The notes: generated from the letters alone by a model not told the origin. A stretch of DNA of 15,256 nt from RPQJ01 sp035691185 (GCA_035691185.1 DASSJN010000237.1:1-15256); one strand, 5' to 3'; positions 1 through 7,832 are shown, numbered from the stretch's first letter. Made by a program: numbers and translations.

Positions 1-1386
1 GCCCTCGTTCGCCGTATTCGGCCCATACGGGTAGAACAGCGGTGCGGTCGGGCTCGCCGTGGTGTTGCACGGGTTGATCGACGTGCCCTGCGGGTACTCA
101 GCCGTCCACTTGATCGTCAGATTCCCTGACGCCTTGTCGTCGACGACCTCGGTGATCGTCCAGTTGAACTTCGCACCTTCGGTGACGGAGAGGTCCTCGC
201 CGCCGTAGATGATGCCGATGCGCTCGGTCTCGAGACCGTTGTGGAAGTCCGTGACCTTGAGCAGGATCCCTGCCAAGCCCGGACCGCCAGTAATGTGGCA
301 GTCCTGGCAGTCCGTCGTTTCGTCCATGGAGTTGTGGAACGTCGCGCCCGAGGCCGCGAAGTTCTCTTCCCAGGACTCCATCGACTCGTGGCAGCTGAAG
401 CAGTTCTTCGTCGTGACCTCCATCTTGTTGGCTTCTGCCAGCGCCCCACCAACGCCCAGCCCGCCGCTGTCCTTGCTGTGGCAGACGCTGCAGTTGGTCA
501 GGTAGCTCGGGTAGGTCGCTGAAATGATGAAAGGCTCGCCGTCGTCTAACCAGGTCGTGCCATCCTTGTTCTTCAAGCTGTACTCGCCGCTCGGCATGAG
601 GTGCGAGGCATGGAGGCTGTGACCCAGGTCCATGAGATACGGGGCGTTATTGACGTTCGTCGCGTCGTGACACACCGTGCAGGTCGCACCGCTGGCCGGG
701 TAGCCGTAATGGAAGCCACCGTTACCGCCGTTGCCGTGGCAACCGGAGCATCCCGCGGAACTGACCAGCGCGTCGTCGGGCGCGCTCGGATAGTCGCCCA
801 CCACGACGGCACTGATTCGAGTTTCGGGGTCGGTGCTGTTCGCGACCCGGATCAGGTACCGTGAGTTACCGTAGGCGGCGCCGCCGTCGATCGTGGCCGT
901 GTAATTGCCGTCCGTACCACCGGCCAACGTCACCGGCGTGCTGGGGGTACTGTCGGACAAGTCACTACGCAGCTCACCGTCGAACCGGTAATCGCTGCGC
1001 AGGACGAGGAAGTCCTCGGCGTTCGCGCCGTTGACCTTGATGTTGTAACTGATGACGAGGTCGGTATCGATCACGGTGAACGTGACGTCGCTGACCGCAA
1101 TTTCCGGATTCACCTCGTGCATCTCGGCGACGCCGTAAGCCGAGCCGTCGCTGTGGCAAACGCCACAGGACTCTCGCGGCTCCGCCGAAGCGACTGGACC
1201 GGTGGGGCCCGTCGGACCCGTGGGGCCGGTTGGACCGGTAGCGCCCGGGTCTCCCGCAGGACCTTCAGGGCCCGTCGACCCGTCCTTGCCATCGTCGCCC
1301 GAGCAGCCGGCCATGCCGACGCCCAGCGCCAATAGCGCAAAGAGCGGCACGATGCCTCGTGCGCTCCGCAATTTTTCAAGTCTCAT
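1..1386 (-). CDS. OmcA/MtrC-family multihaem c-type cytochrome, outer-surface lipoprotein (partial; C-terminus beyond left edge)
   Basis: The frame is open from ATG at 1386 to the window edge (462 codons, no stop). A GAGGGAG ribosome site lies about 9 bases upstream. Residues 1-28 form a signal peptide with a hydrophobic core and lipobox MAGC, so Cys28 would be lipidated; Ser at +2 fits outer-membrane sorting. Residues 30-65 are collagen-like Gly-X-Y triplets. Six CxxCH haem sites are visible, starting at residues 74, 213, 236, 299, 329 and 360. Residues about 92-200 look like a beta domain, followed by five haems (213-364) and the start of a second beta domain. That matches the first half of MtrC (beta domain, pentahaem, beta domain, pentahaem), with one extra haem at 74. 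Known family members move electrons across the cell surface to metals or other acceptors. The gene lies 610 bp downstream of hypE on the same strand. The family call is firm; the total haem count and the physiological acceptor cannot be seen. Confidence 0.9.
   Translation of the reverse strand, partial: MRLEKLRSARGIVPLFALLALGVGMAGCSGDDGKDGSTGPEGPAGDPGATGPTGPTGPTGPTGPVASAEPRESCGVCHSDGSAYGVAEMHEVNPEIAVSDVTFTVIDTDLVISYNIKVNGANAEDFLVLRSDYRFDGELRSDLSDSTPSTPVTLAGGTDGNYTATIDGGAAYGNSRYLIRVANSTDPETRISAVVVGDYPSAPDDALVSSAGCSGCHGNGGNGGFHYGYPASGATCTVCHDATNVNNAPYLMDLGHSLHASHLMPSGEYSLKNKDGTTWLDDGEPFIISATYPSYLTNCSVCHSKDSGGLGVGGALAEANKMEVTTKNCFSCHESMESWEENFAASGATFHNSMDETTDCQDCHITGGPGLAGILLKVTDFHNGLETERIGIIYGGEDLSVTEGAKFNWTITEVVDDKASGNLTIKWTAEYPQGTSINPCNTTASPTAPLFYPYGPNTANEG
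1192..1299 (-). repeat. Collagen-like Gly-X-Y repeat within the cytochrome gene
   Basis: Twelve consecutive Gly-X-Y triplets (residues 30-65) follow the lipobox. The last part is a near-perfect GPT run (residues 51-64, positions 1195-1236) built from 9-base units. It probably acts as an extended linker between the lipid anchor and the haem domains. Repeats of this kind can change length by slippage. Confidence 0.85.
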
Positions 1387-1626
1387 GTGTTGGCTCCCTC
1401 ACCCGACTCGTGTCGAGCAGATAACGCGGACCGCGGACCGGTCCTAAATTGTCGGGGGCCATGGTATGAAACGCGACGCGCCGCAATAACTTCGGATTAC
1501 CGCAGTTCTTCTGCGTCGTAGGGAACTTTTTCGCGGAGCGCCCAACACACGCCGGTCCCGTTGTGAGTGATTCGCAATCAGCGGCGATGCAAGCGCATTC
1601 CATGCCTCAGCGCCATCGAGGTAAAT

Positions 1627-1651
1627 ACGTAAGCCAAAAGTGTGCTTACGT
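1627..1651. promoter_or_regulatory. 8-bp perfect inverted repeat, possible operator
   Basis: ACGTAAGC at 1627-1634 is matched by GCTTACGT at 1644-1651 across a 9-base spacer. The arms are AT-richer than the surrounding DNA, and the site lies about 240 bp upstream of the cytochrome start. The symmetry is what a dimeric regulator would recognise, but no known family consensus was identified. No T-run follows, so it is unlikely to be a terminator. Confidence 0.35.
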
Positions 1652-1895
1652 GTGACGCCTCGGCGGGGCTATTGATAAGCGCGTAGCGCCTGGCTCACCA
1701 GATAAAGAAGATGTGGCCCCGAAAGCCCACCTCTCAGATCGAGGTCGACGGCGGGCCGGGAAGCCCGTCTGGTTCGCTTGGGTTACCCGAAGTCACCCAT
1801 GATTTTGTCGATCACCCCGTACAGGTACTGCCGTAGTCGTGTCGATGGGGAATGATCGCGGCACTCGATGCGAAGCGCGAACGGGTGTATCTGGT

Positions 1896-1983
1896 CAGTG
1901 TCTGGTGTCTGGTCGGACGCGGCTACGCCGCACGCCGACGAAGTCGGCTTCCGACTAACCGCTAGACACTGCACACTAGACAC
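1896..1983. repeat. Nested palindromic (REP-like) element with TGTCT outer arms
   Basis: The outer arms CAGTGTCT (1896-1903) and AGACACTG (1964-1971) are perfect complements, with a second GTGTCT (1905-1910)/AGACAC (1978-1983) pair. Inside them, GTCGGA (1912-1917) pairs with TCCGAC (1950-1955). That stem encloses two hairpins, GCGGC-TAC-GCCGC (1919-1931) and GCCGAC-GAA-GTCGGC (1934-1948). The element starts 14 bases past the hypE stop. It has no T-run, so it resembles a repetitive extragenic palindrome more than a classical terminator, although it could protect the 3' end of the hyp mRNA. Confidence 0.5.
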
Positions 1984-1996
1984 TTTCTTTCTTGCA

Positions 1997-3007
1997 TCAG
2001 CAGATGCGCGGCAGCGGATCATCCTCGAGCTCCTCGATCACGCGCTCGCCCCCGAGCGGGGTGCGCAGCACGACGCGCGACGGTTGTTCGCGCACCGTGC
2101 CGATGATCGCCGCGCCGCACCCCGAGGGCAGTGCGCGCACGGCCGCGAGTGCGGATTCCGCCTGGTCGGCGGCCACGACGGCGACGACGCGGCCTTCGCA
2201 GGCCAGGAAATACGGGTCGTAACCGAGCATCTCGCAGACCGAGCGAACCGAGTCGCGCACGGGCACCCGCGCCTCGTCGAGCCAGACGCCGAGCCCGCTG
2301 CCGTGCACGAGTTCGTGGGCGACGGTCGCAAGACCGCCGCGGGTCGGATCGCGCATGAAACGCAGCCCGGGGAACTGCGCCAGTGCGAGCGTGATCGGCA
2401 GCACGCTCGCGGCATCCGACTGCAGGTCGCCGCGGAGGCCGAACTGCTCGCGTGCGAGCATGACCGCAATGCCGTGATCGCCGACGGGACCGCTCACGAG
2501 AATCGCATCGCCTGCGCGAATTTCGCGCACGCCGAGCCTGAGCTTCGGGTTGCGCACGCCGATGCCGCTCGTGTTGAGATAGATGCCGCCGCCTTCGCCG
2601 CGCCGCACCACCTTGGTGTCGCCCGCCGCAACGACGACCCCGATCTCCGTCGCCGCGGCCGCGATGCTGGCGACGATGCGCTCGAGCACCGCGAACTCGA
2701 AGCCCTCCTCGAGCAGCACGCCCAGGCTCAGGTACTTCGGCACTGCGCCGGCGACCGCGAGGTCGTTGGTCGTGCCGTGCACCGCGAGTGATCCGATGTT
2801 GCCGCCCGGGAACTCGATCGGCTGCACCGTGAAGCTGTCGGTCGTGAACGCGAGTTGGCCGTCCGCGGCGTTCCACGGCAGCACGGCCGCGTCCGTGTCG
2901 GTGTCGAGCAGCGGGTTGGCGAGATGGCGCGCGAAGATCTCCTGGATCAGCTCGCGCATGTAGCGCCCGCCGTTGCCGTGCGCGAGCGAGACGTGGGTGT
3001 CCTGCAT
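1997..3007 (-). CDS. hypE: HypE, carbamoyl dehydratase for hydrogenase cyanide ligands
   Basis: This 336-residue protein has the AIR-synthase (PurM-like) fold signature of HypE, starting with an N-terminal AHGNGG motif (residues 9-14). It carries TTDSF and FPGGNIGSLAVHGT substrate-loop motifs, an AAGDTKVV segment and MRDPTRGG. It ends in PRIC, whose terminal Cys336 is the residue that accepts the carbamoyl group from HypF and is dehydrated with ATP to thiocyanate, the source of CN for the active-site iron. The length is normal for the family. The start is chosen at ATG 3007 because AGGAAG lies about 8 bases upstream, inside the end of the radical SAM gene; only two bases separate that gene's TAG from this ATG, so the two are translationally close. 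It is the last gene of the minus-strand hyp operon. Confidence 0.97.
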   Translation of the reverse strand: MQDTHVSLAHGNGGRYMRELIQEIFARHLANPLLDTDTDAAVLPWNAADGQLAFTTDSFTVQPIEFPGGNIGSLAVHGTTNDLAVAGAVPKYLSLGVLLEEGFEFAVLERIVASIAAAATEIGVVVAAGDTKVVRRGEGGGIYLNTSGIGVRNPKLRLGVREIRAGDAILVSGPVGDHGIAVMLAREQFGLRGDLQSDAASVLPITLALAQFPGLRFMRDPTRGGLATVAHELVHGSGLGVWLDEARVPVRDSVRSVCEMLGYDPYFLACEGRVVAVVAADQAESALAAVRALPSGCGAAIIGTVREQPSRVVLRTPLGGERVIEELEDDPLPRIC

Positions 3008-3009
3008 GT

Positions 3010-4365
3010 CTAACTTCCTGCTGCGCTTCCTGCTGCGGTCTCGTGCGGCGCCGGCACGCGGCCGATCATCGCGACCGGGATCTTCGCTTCCTCGTTCCAC
3101 GCCTCGAGCTCGGCGCGGATGTGCTCGCGCATCTGCTCGCGCACGTGGTTCACCGAGTTGAAGAACTCGGCCATCATGAGCACCCAGCAGTACATGCCGC
3201 GATGCGTCAGGCGGATCGCGTCGGCGTCGTGGCGCGTGGCGCCGATCGCGCGCATCGCGAGCAGCTCCGGTGCCATGTACAGCCAGAACGCGGTGCCGTA
3301 GCGCCGTTCGATGTAGTCGCGCTTGAGCTCGCCGCCGAACAGGCGGACGAGGTAGTCGTAGCGCATGCGGTCCTTGCGTCCCACCGGTCGTCGCTGCGTG
3401 ATGCCGCTCTGCCCGCCCTCGATCCGGCGGCAATAGTGGTTCAGCGAGAACGTCGTCGAGTAATACGCGCTGCCCACGTAGCTGAACGCGCCGCTGCCGA
3501 CGCCCACGTAGTCCGCCTGGTCGATGATGTACTCGTCGAACATGCCCTGGTTGCGCGAGAAGCACCAGGCGGAAGCGGCGTGGTATTCGGCGTCGAGCAG
3601 GCGCTGCAGGATGCGCTCGTACATGGGGTGGCGCAGCGACGGGTCGTTGCGGCCCATGCTCTTTTCCATCTTGTGCCGCGCGGTCGGCGCGGTCATCAAC
3701 GGATAGAACGAAATCTGGTCGACGCCGAGGCCGCTCAGGACGTCGAGGTCGTGCTCGAGCAACGCCAGTGTCTGCCCCGGCAGGTTGAAGATCATGTCGA
3801 CGTTCAGCGTCGGGAACAGGCCCTGCACTGCCGCGAGCCGCTCCCGAATCAGCTCGCCGCTGCCGTACTTCTCGAGCCGCTCCATGCCGGCGAGCAGGCC
3901 GTCGTCGAAGCTCTGCACGCCGACCGACAGCCGCGTGACGCCGGCGTCGCGGTAACGCACGAGCGTCTCGCGAACGAGGTGGTTCGGGTTGGTCTCGATC
4001 GAGACGGCACGCACGGGCGAGAGCAAACGCAGCAGGTCCAGCGTCGCGATCAGTTCGTCCGCATTGACGGTGGGCGTGCCACCGCCGACGTAGACGTCGG
4101 AGAAGCGGAACCCCTTGTCGTGATAGAGCTGGATCTCGCGCCGCAGCGCGTCGAAGTAGCGGTGTGTCTTCGCTTCGTTGTAGCGGACGCGGTGGAACGA
4201 GCAGAACGGGCACAGCACTTCGCAGAAGGGCACGTGCACGTAGAGCTGGCATGGGAACTCCGGCGCCGCCGGCATGACCTCCGCACCGTCGTCCTCGGTA
4301 AAGCGCATCGACGCCTGGTATTCGTGGCGCAGGACGGCGAGCAGTGGACGTTCGAACCAGAGCAT
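3010..4365 (-). CDS. HemW/HemN-like radical SAM protein within the hyp operon
   Basis: This 451-residue protein has a radical SAM Cys motif CEVLCPFC (Cys48, 52, 55) in the context LYVHVPFC, as in HemW/HemN and HutW-type proteins. GGGTPT at 94-99 is the SAM-binding glycine loop. SIETNP, RLSVGVQSFDD and NLPGQT further on are hallmark HemW-like segments. HemW is a haem chaperone and HemN oxidises coproporphyrinogen III; HutW-type relatives open the haem ring anaerobically. Which of these applies cannot be decided here. The C-terminal part after about residue 270 is longer than in HemW. It sits 16 bases after hypF and 2 bases before hypE, so it is co-transcribed with the maturation genes. The start is uncertain: ATG 4365 has no clear ribosome site, while the in-frame ATG at 4275 would give a HemW-sized N-terminus and has GGAGG only 2 bases upstream. 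Confidence 0.85.
   Translation of the reverse strand: MLWFERPLLAVLRHEYQASMRFTEDDGAEVMPAAPEFPCQLYVHVPFCEVLCPFCSFHRVRYNEAKTHRYFDALRREIQLYHDKGFRFSDVYVGGGTPTVNADELIATLDLLRLLSPVRAVSIETNPNHLVRETLVRYRDAGVTRLSVGVQSFDDGLLAGMERLEKYGSGELIRERLAAVQGLFPTLNVDMIFNLPGQTLALLEHDLDVLSGLGVDQISFYPLMTAPTARHKMEKSMGRNDPSLRHPMYERILQRLLDAEYHAASAWCFSRNQGMFDEYIIDQADYVGVGSGAFSYVGSAYYSTTFSLNHYCRRIEGGQSGITQRRPVGRKDRMRYDYLVRLFGGELKRDYIERRYGTAFWLYMAPELLAMRAIGATRHDADAIRLTHRGMYCWVLMMAEFFNSVNHVREQMREHIRAELEAWNEEAKIPVAMIGRVPAPHETAAGSAAGS
3014..3037. repeat. 12-bp perfect tandem duplication at the 3' end of the radical SAM gene
   Basis: CTTCCTGCTGCG occurs twice head to tail (3014-3025 and 3026-3037). On the minus strand it encodes the duplicated AAGS at the C-terminus of the radical SAM protein, and each unit contains AGGAAG. 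The copy nearest hypE serves as its ribosome site. Confidence 0.8.
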
Positions 4366-4381
4366 GATGAGGTCGGCCAGT

Positions 4382-6658
4382 CTAGACGTTTCGACCCGCG
4401 AAGTCGGCGACCTGGCCGTAACTCAGACCGCCGTCGTTGGCCGGGAGTTGTACGGGCAGCAGTACGCGGAACCCGCGTTGACCGAGCGCCGCGGCGGCCG
4501 CTTCGGTGAGCAGCCGGTTCTGGAACACGCCGCCGGTGAGGCCTACGGTCGCGACCCGGTGCGTCGCGTACAGACGCTCGGCCACGGCGACGATGGCGTC
4601 GGCCAATGCCGCGTGCACGGCCCCCGCGCGCTCGGCGGCGCCGACCTCTGCGTGCTGCAGCAGCCATGCGACCAGGGGCGCCCAATCGATGCGCAGCAAC
4701 CCGGCCGCGTCCGGCGCGAGTCCCAGGCGAGGGTGCGTCGCGACCGGGCGTGCGACCGCCTCGAGCCACATGGGGCCCTGACCTTCGAAACTGGTCTCGC
4801 CGACGCCGAGAATCAGCGCGGCCGCGGCGTCGAACACGCGCCCCGCAGCCGACGACTGCGGCGCGTTCAGCCGTCGTTCCCAGGCGCTGCGGACGATCGC
4901 ATCCGGCACGGGCACCGGGCAGTCGACGCCCATTTCCCAGCACACCGCGGCGGCGCTGCGCCACGGCTCACGTCCGGCGCGGTCGCCGCCCGGCAGGTGG
5001 AAGGGCCGCAGGCTCGCATGGCGTTCCCAGCGGCCCGGCTGCCCGACGAACGTCTCCCCGCCCCAGAGCGTGCCGTCGCCGCCGAGGCCGACGCCGTCCC
5101 ACGCAAACACGATGGCGCGCTGCTCGTGGGCGCCGTGCTCCTGCACGAGCGCCGAGGCGTGGGCGTGGTGATGCAGCACCGCGTGCACCGGCAGGCCGCT
5201 TGCGCGCGCCCAGCGGGAAGTCGCGTAGTCGGGGTGCGCGTCGCAGAGCACCGCCTGCGCCTGCACGTCGTAGAGCCGCTGCAGGTCGGCGGCGACCTGC
5301 GCGAACACCTGCTCGCTGCGCAGCGTGCCCATGTCGCCGATGTGTGGCGAGACGACCACGCGCCGGTCCCAGGCCAGCGCGATGGTGTTCTTCAGGTGCG
5401 CGCCCGCGGCGAGCACGGGCCGGTCGAGCGTTCGCGGCAGTTCGAGTTCGAGCGGCGCGATGCCACGGCCGAGCCGGATCGGGCGGGCGCGCCCGGCGAT
5501 CACGCGCACGACCGAGTCGTCGGCCGGGCGCACGATGGGCCGGTCATGGTGCAGGAACGCGTCGGCCACCCGCGCGAGCCGAGCGGCCGCCTCGCCCGCG
5601 TCGGTGAGCACGGGTTCGCCGCTGACGTTGCCGGACGTTGCGACCACGGGGCCGCCGAACGCCTCGAGCAGCAACTGGTGCAGCGGGCTGTACGGCAGGA
5701 ACACGCCGACCTCGCGCAGCCCCGGCGCGATGCCCGCGGCGAGCCCGGCACCGTCCTCGGTGCACAACAGGACGATCGGCCGGCTCGGGTCGAGCACCGC
5801 CTCGCGCGCCGCCGGCTCGAGCGTGAATGCCGCCTCGATCGTGGCCAGCCCGTCGTCCCCGCCCCACGGGAACATCACGGCGAGGGGCTTGTCGGGGCGA
5901 CACTTGCGTTCGCGCAACCGCGCGACGGCGGTCTCGCTGCGTGCATCGCAGAGCAGGTGGTAGCCGCCGATGCCCTTGACTGCGAGCACTTCGCCTCGAC
6001 GCAGCACGTCGACCGCGGCCGCGATGGCCGCCGCGTCGCCGGTCGTTGCGGCGACACCGTCCTCGCGGGACACGAACCGCAGGTGCGGCCCGCAGAGTGG
6101 GCACGCGACGGGCTCCGCGTGAAAACGACGATCGAGCGGGTTCTCGTATTCGGTGCGACACGCGGGACACAGTTCGAATCCCCGCATGGTCGTGTTCGGC
6201 CGGTCGTACGGCAGCGCCTCGATCAGCGTGTAGCGCGGGCCGCACTGCGTGCAGTTGATGAACGCATAACGATGCCGCCGGTCGGCCGGATTCGCCAGTT
6301 CGGCGAGGCAGTCGGGGCAGCAGAAGAAATCGGGCGGGACCGAGACCTGCGGCTCCAGCGCCGTCGAGCTCGACGCGATGAGGAAGCCGCGCTCGACGCG
6401 TCCCGCGTGCGGTTTCGACTCAGTCACCTTCGGGCGCGCGAGCGGCGGCGCGCGCGTGACGACTTCGCGCTCGAAGCGCTCGAGCTGCGACGGAGTGCCG
6501 CGCAGCACGACCTCCACGTCGCCCCGCAGGTTGCGCACGTGACCGTCGAGCGCCAGCTCGTGGGCGAGCCGGTACACGAACGGGCGGAACCCGACACCTT
6601 GCACGCGGCCGCTCAACAGCAGCCGGCGCGCAATCTCGGCCGGGGCCGGATCGATCAC
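4382..6658 (-). CDS. hypF: HypF, carbamoyltransferase for hydrogenase maturation
   Basis: This 758-residue protein has the full HypF layout. It starts with an acylphosphatase domain with GRVQGVGFRPF (17-27) and catalytic Arg25 and Asn43. Two zinc-finger segments made of four CxxC pairs begin at Cys114 (roughly 113-190). A YrdC-like domain follows (VLRRGEVLAVKGIGGYHLLCDA), then a Kae1-like C-terminal domain with HHHAHA and VGLTGGVFQNRLL. The protein converts carbamoyl phosphate and ATP to carbamoyl-adenylate and transfers the carbamoyl group to the HypE C-terminal Cys. The GTG at 6658 is preferred: it places the acylphosphatase motif where the family has it, has GAGG about 8 bases upstream, and starts 28 bases after the hypD stop. 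An upstream ATG at 6895 in the same frame would run backwards through hypD and add unrelated sequence. Confidence 0.96.
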   Translation of the reverse strand: MIDPAPAEIARRLLLSGRVQGVGFRPFVYRLAHELALDGHVRNLRGDVEVVLRGTPSQLERFEREVVTRAPPLARPKVTESKPHAGRVERGFLIASSSTALEPQVSVPPDFFCCPDCLAELANPADRRHRYAFINCTQCGPRYTLIEALPYDRPNTTMRGFELCPACRTEYENPLDRRFHAEPVACPLCGPHLRFVSREDGVAATTGDAAAIAAAVDVLRRGEVLAVKGIGGYHLLCDARSETAVARLRERKCRPDKPLAVMFPWGGDDGLATIEAAFTLEPAAREAVLDPSRPIVLLCTEDGAGLAAGIAPGLREVGVFLPYSPLHQLLLEAFGGPVVATSGNVSGEPVLTDAGEAAARLARVADAFLHHDRPIVRPADDSVVRVIAGRARPIRLGRGIAPLELELPRTLDRPVLAAGAHLKNTIALAWDRRVVVSPHIGDMGTLRSEQVFAQVAADLQRLYDVQAQAVLCDAHPDYATSRWARASGLPVHAVLHHHAHASALVQEHGAHEQRAIVFAWDGVGLGGDGTLWGGETFVGQPGRWERHASLRPFHLPGGDRAGREPWRSAAAVCWEMGVDCPVPVPDAIVRSAWERRLNAPQSSAAGRVFDAAAALILGVGETSFEGQGPMWLEAVARPVATHPRLGLAPDAAGLLRIDWAPLVAWLLQHAEVGAAERAGAVHAALADAIVAVAERLYATHRVATVGLTGGVFQNRLLTEAAAAALGQRGFRVLLPVQLPANDGGLSYGQVADFAGRNV

Positions 6659-6686
6659 GGAACGAACCTCGCGGCGACCAGTCGGG

Positions 6687-7811
6687 TCAGGCTTCGGCAC
6701 CCGAAGCCTTGCGACCCTGCCAAACGTTCTCGCGCACGCCGTCGGCCCACCAGATCCGGCAGGCGCCCTCGTCCGAGACCATGCAGGGCCCGATCGGATG
6801 GCGCGGCGTGCAGGCCAGCCCGTACAGCCGGCACTCGTTGGGATAGATCCTGCCGAGCACGACGCGTGCGCAGTCGCAGCCCGGCGGCATTTCACCGGCG
6901 CGCTTGCGCGACATCTCGGTGTACGAAGGCAGCCGCTGGCGCGAGTCGTGCGAGGCCAGGTGCGCCTTGATCGCGTAACCCGACTTGGGGATCGAGCCGA
7001 TGCCGCGCCAGTTCGCGTCGACCACGTCCATGGTCTCGTGGATGAAGCGCTGTGCGACCCGGTTACCGCCCGGGCGCACGACCTGCGGATAGCAGTTGTC
7101 GAGAAAGCACTTGCCTTCGAGTTTCTGGCGCAGCACCGAGTACAGCGCGGCGAGCAATGAGTCGGGCGTAAAACCGGCCACCGCCGTGGGAATATTGTGC
7201 TTGCGCGGCACGAACTCCCATTCCTCGGGCCCCATGACCGTGGACACGTGGCCCGGCGCGATCAGCGCTTCGAACCCCGGCTCGCCCGAATCCAGCAGCA
7301 GCGCGACGGCAGGCCAGGTCAGCCGACCGGACATCAGGAACAGCAGGTTGTCGGGTGCGCCCTGTGCCAGCAGCGCCGCCGCCGGCGCGGTCGTGGTCTC
7401 GAACCCGGCGGCGAGGAACACCACCTGGCGATCCGGGTTTTCCGTCGCGATCCTGGCGGCCTCGAGCGGGCTCGCGATGGGCCGCACGTCGGCGCCGCTC
7501 GCCTTGGCCTGCTCCAGCGAGCGCGGCTCGCTCTTCGGCGCATTGACCGGCACGCGCAGCATGTCGCCGTACGCCACGAGGATGACCTTCTCGTGCAGCG
7601 CGAGCTGGATCGCCTCGTAGATGTCCTCCTCGGGGCAGATGCAGACCGGGCAGCCCGGCCCCGGCACGAGTTCGATGTTCGACGGGATGGCCTTGCGCAG
7701 GCCTGCGGAGGTGATGGACCGCTCGTGGCCGCCGCAGACATTCATCACCTTGATGGATGGCGGCAGCGGCAACGCGCGGATGCGCTCGAGCCACTCGGCT
7801 CCGGTGGTCAT
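6687..7811 (-). CDS. hypD: HypD, Fe(CN)2CO assembly scaffold, iron-sulfur protein
   Basis: This 374-residue protein is the usual HypD length. Visible landmarks are NVCGGHE (Cys26), GPGCPVC (Cys54, Cys57), GFETT, and a C-terminal set of cysteines (PPGCDCARV, NECRLYG, LACTPR, GPCM) that includes the [4Fe-4S] ligands. HypD binds HypC and, with HypE, builds the Fe(CN)2CO unit; the thiol pair is thought to provide electrons. ATG at 7811 has a strong GGGGGGAA ribosome site and lies 21 bases after hypB. No missing motif residues were noted. Confidence 0.97.
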   Translation of the reverse strand: MTTGAEWLERIRALPLPPSIKVMNVCGGHERSITSAGLRKAIPSNIELVPGPGCPVCICPEEDIYEAIQLALHEKVILVAYGDMLRVPVNAPKSEPRSLEQAKASGADVRPIASPLEAARIATENPDRQVVFLAAGFETTTAPAAALLAQGAPDNLLFLMSGRLTWPAVALLLDSGEPGFEALIAPGHVSTVMGPEEWEFVPRKHNIPTAVAGFTPDSLLAALYSVLRQKLEGKCFLDNCYPQVVRPGGNRVAQRFIHETMDVVDANWRGIGSIPKSGYAIKAHLASHDSRQRLPSYTEMSRKRAGEMPPGCDCARVVLGRIYPNECRLYGLACTPRHPIGPCMVSDEGACRIWWADGVRENVWQGRKASGAEA

Positions 7812-7832
7812 GGTCGTTCCCCCCGCTCGTGT

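Larger units (their letters stand above)
1387..1996. other. Intergenic region between hypE and the cytochrome gene; no gene recognised
   Basis: No open frame here has a ribosome site, codon use like its neighbours, or a recognisable product. The part from about 1445 to 1720 is visibly less GC-rich than the flanking genes. It should contain the promoter of the minus-strand cytochrome gene, but no convincing -35/-10 pair was found. Visible structures are a GGACCGGTCC palindrome (1435-1444) preceded by a CGCGGAC direct repeat (1425-1438), a TGATT-CGC-AATCA dyad (1568-1580), an 8-bp inverted repeat (1627-1651), a small CGGGC/GCCCG hairpin (1752-1767) and a nested palindromic element (1896-1983). 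Confidence 0.6.

Noticed and set aside
1562..1580. CRP/FNR-like site (TGTGA...; TGATT-CGC-AATCA)
   Set aside because: Only one half-site matches CRP, and the spacing and sequence do not fit FNR.
1376..1603. Short minus-strand open frame with several cysteines upstream of the cytochrome gene
   Set aside because: It overlaps the start and ribosome site of the cytochrome gene in another frame, and the cysteines form no known motif.
1783..2022. 79-codon minus-strand open frame past hypE
   Set aside because: Its N-terminal half is the palindromic TGTCT repeat read as protein, it overlaps the end of hypE, and it has no ribosome site. The C-terminal YGVIDKIMGDFG could be a gene remnant, but nothing supports that.
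1997..4252. 751-codon minus-strand open frame spanning hypE and most of the radical SAM gene
   Set aside because: Only the hypE portion is real; upstream it reads the radical SAM gene in a wrong frame, giving Arg/Ala-rich sequence with no family features. It looks like a fusion but is not one.
4274..6970. 898-codon plus-strand open frame opposite hypF
   Set aside because: It is antisense to intact hypF, has no ribosome site, and its Arg/Ala/Gly-rich composition is typical of antisense reading in high-GC genes.
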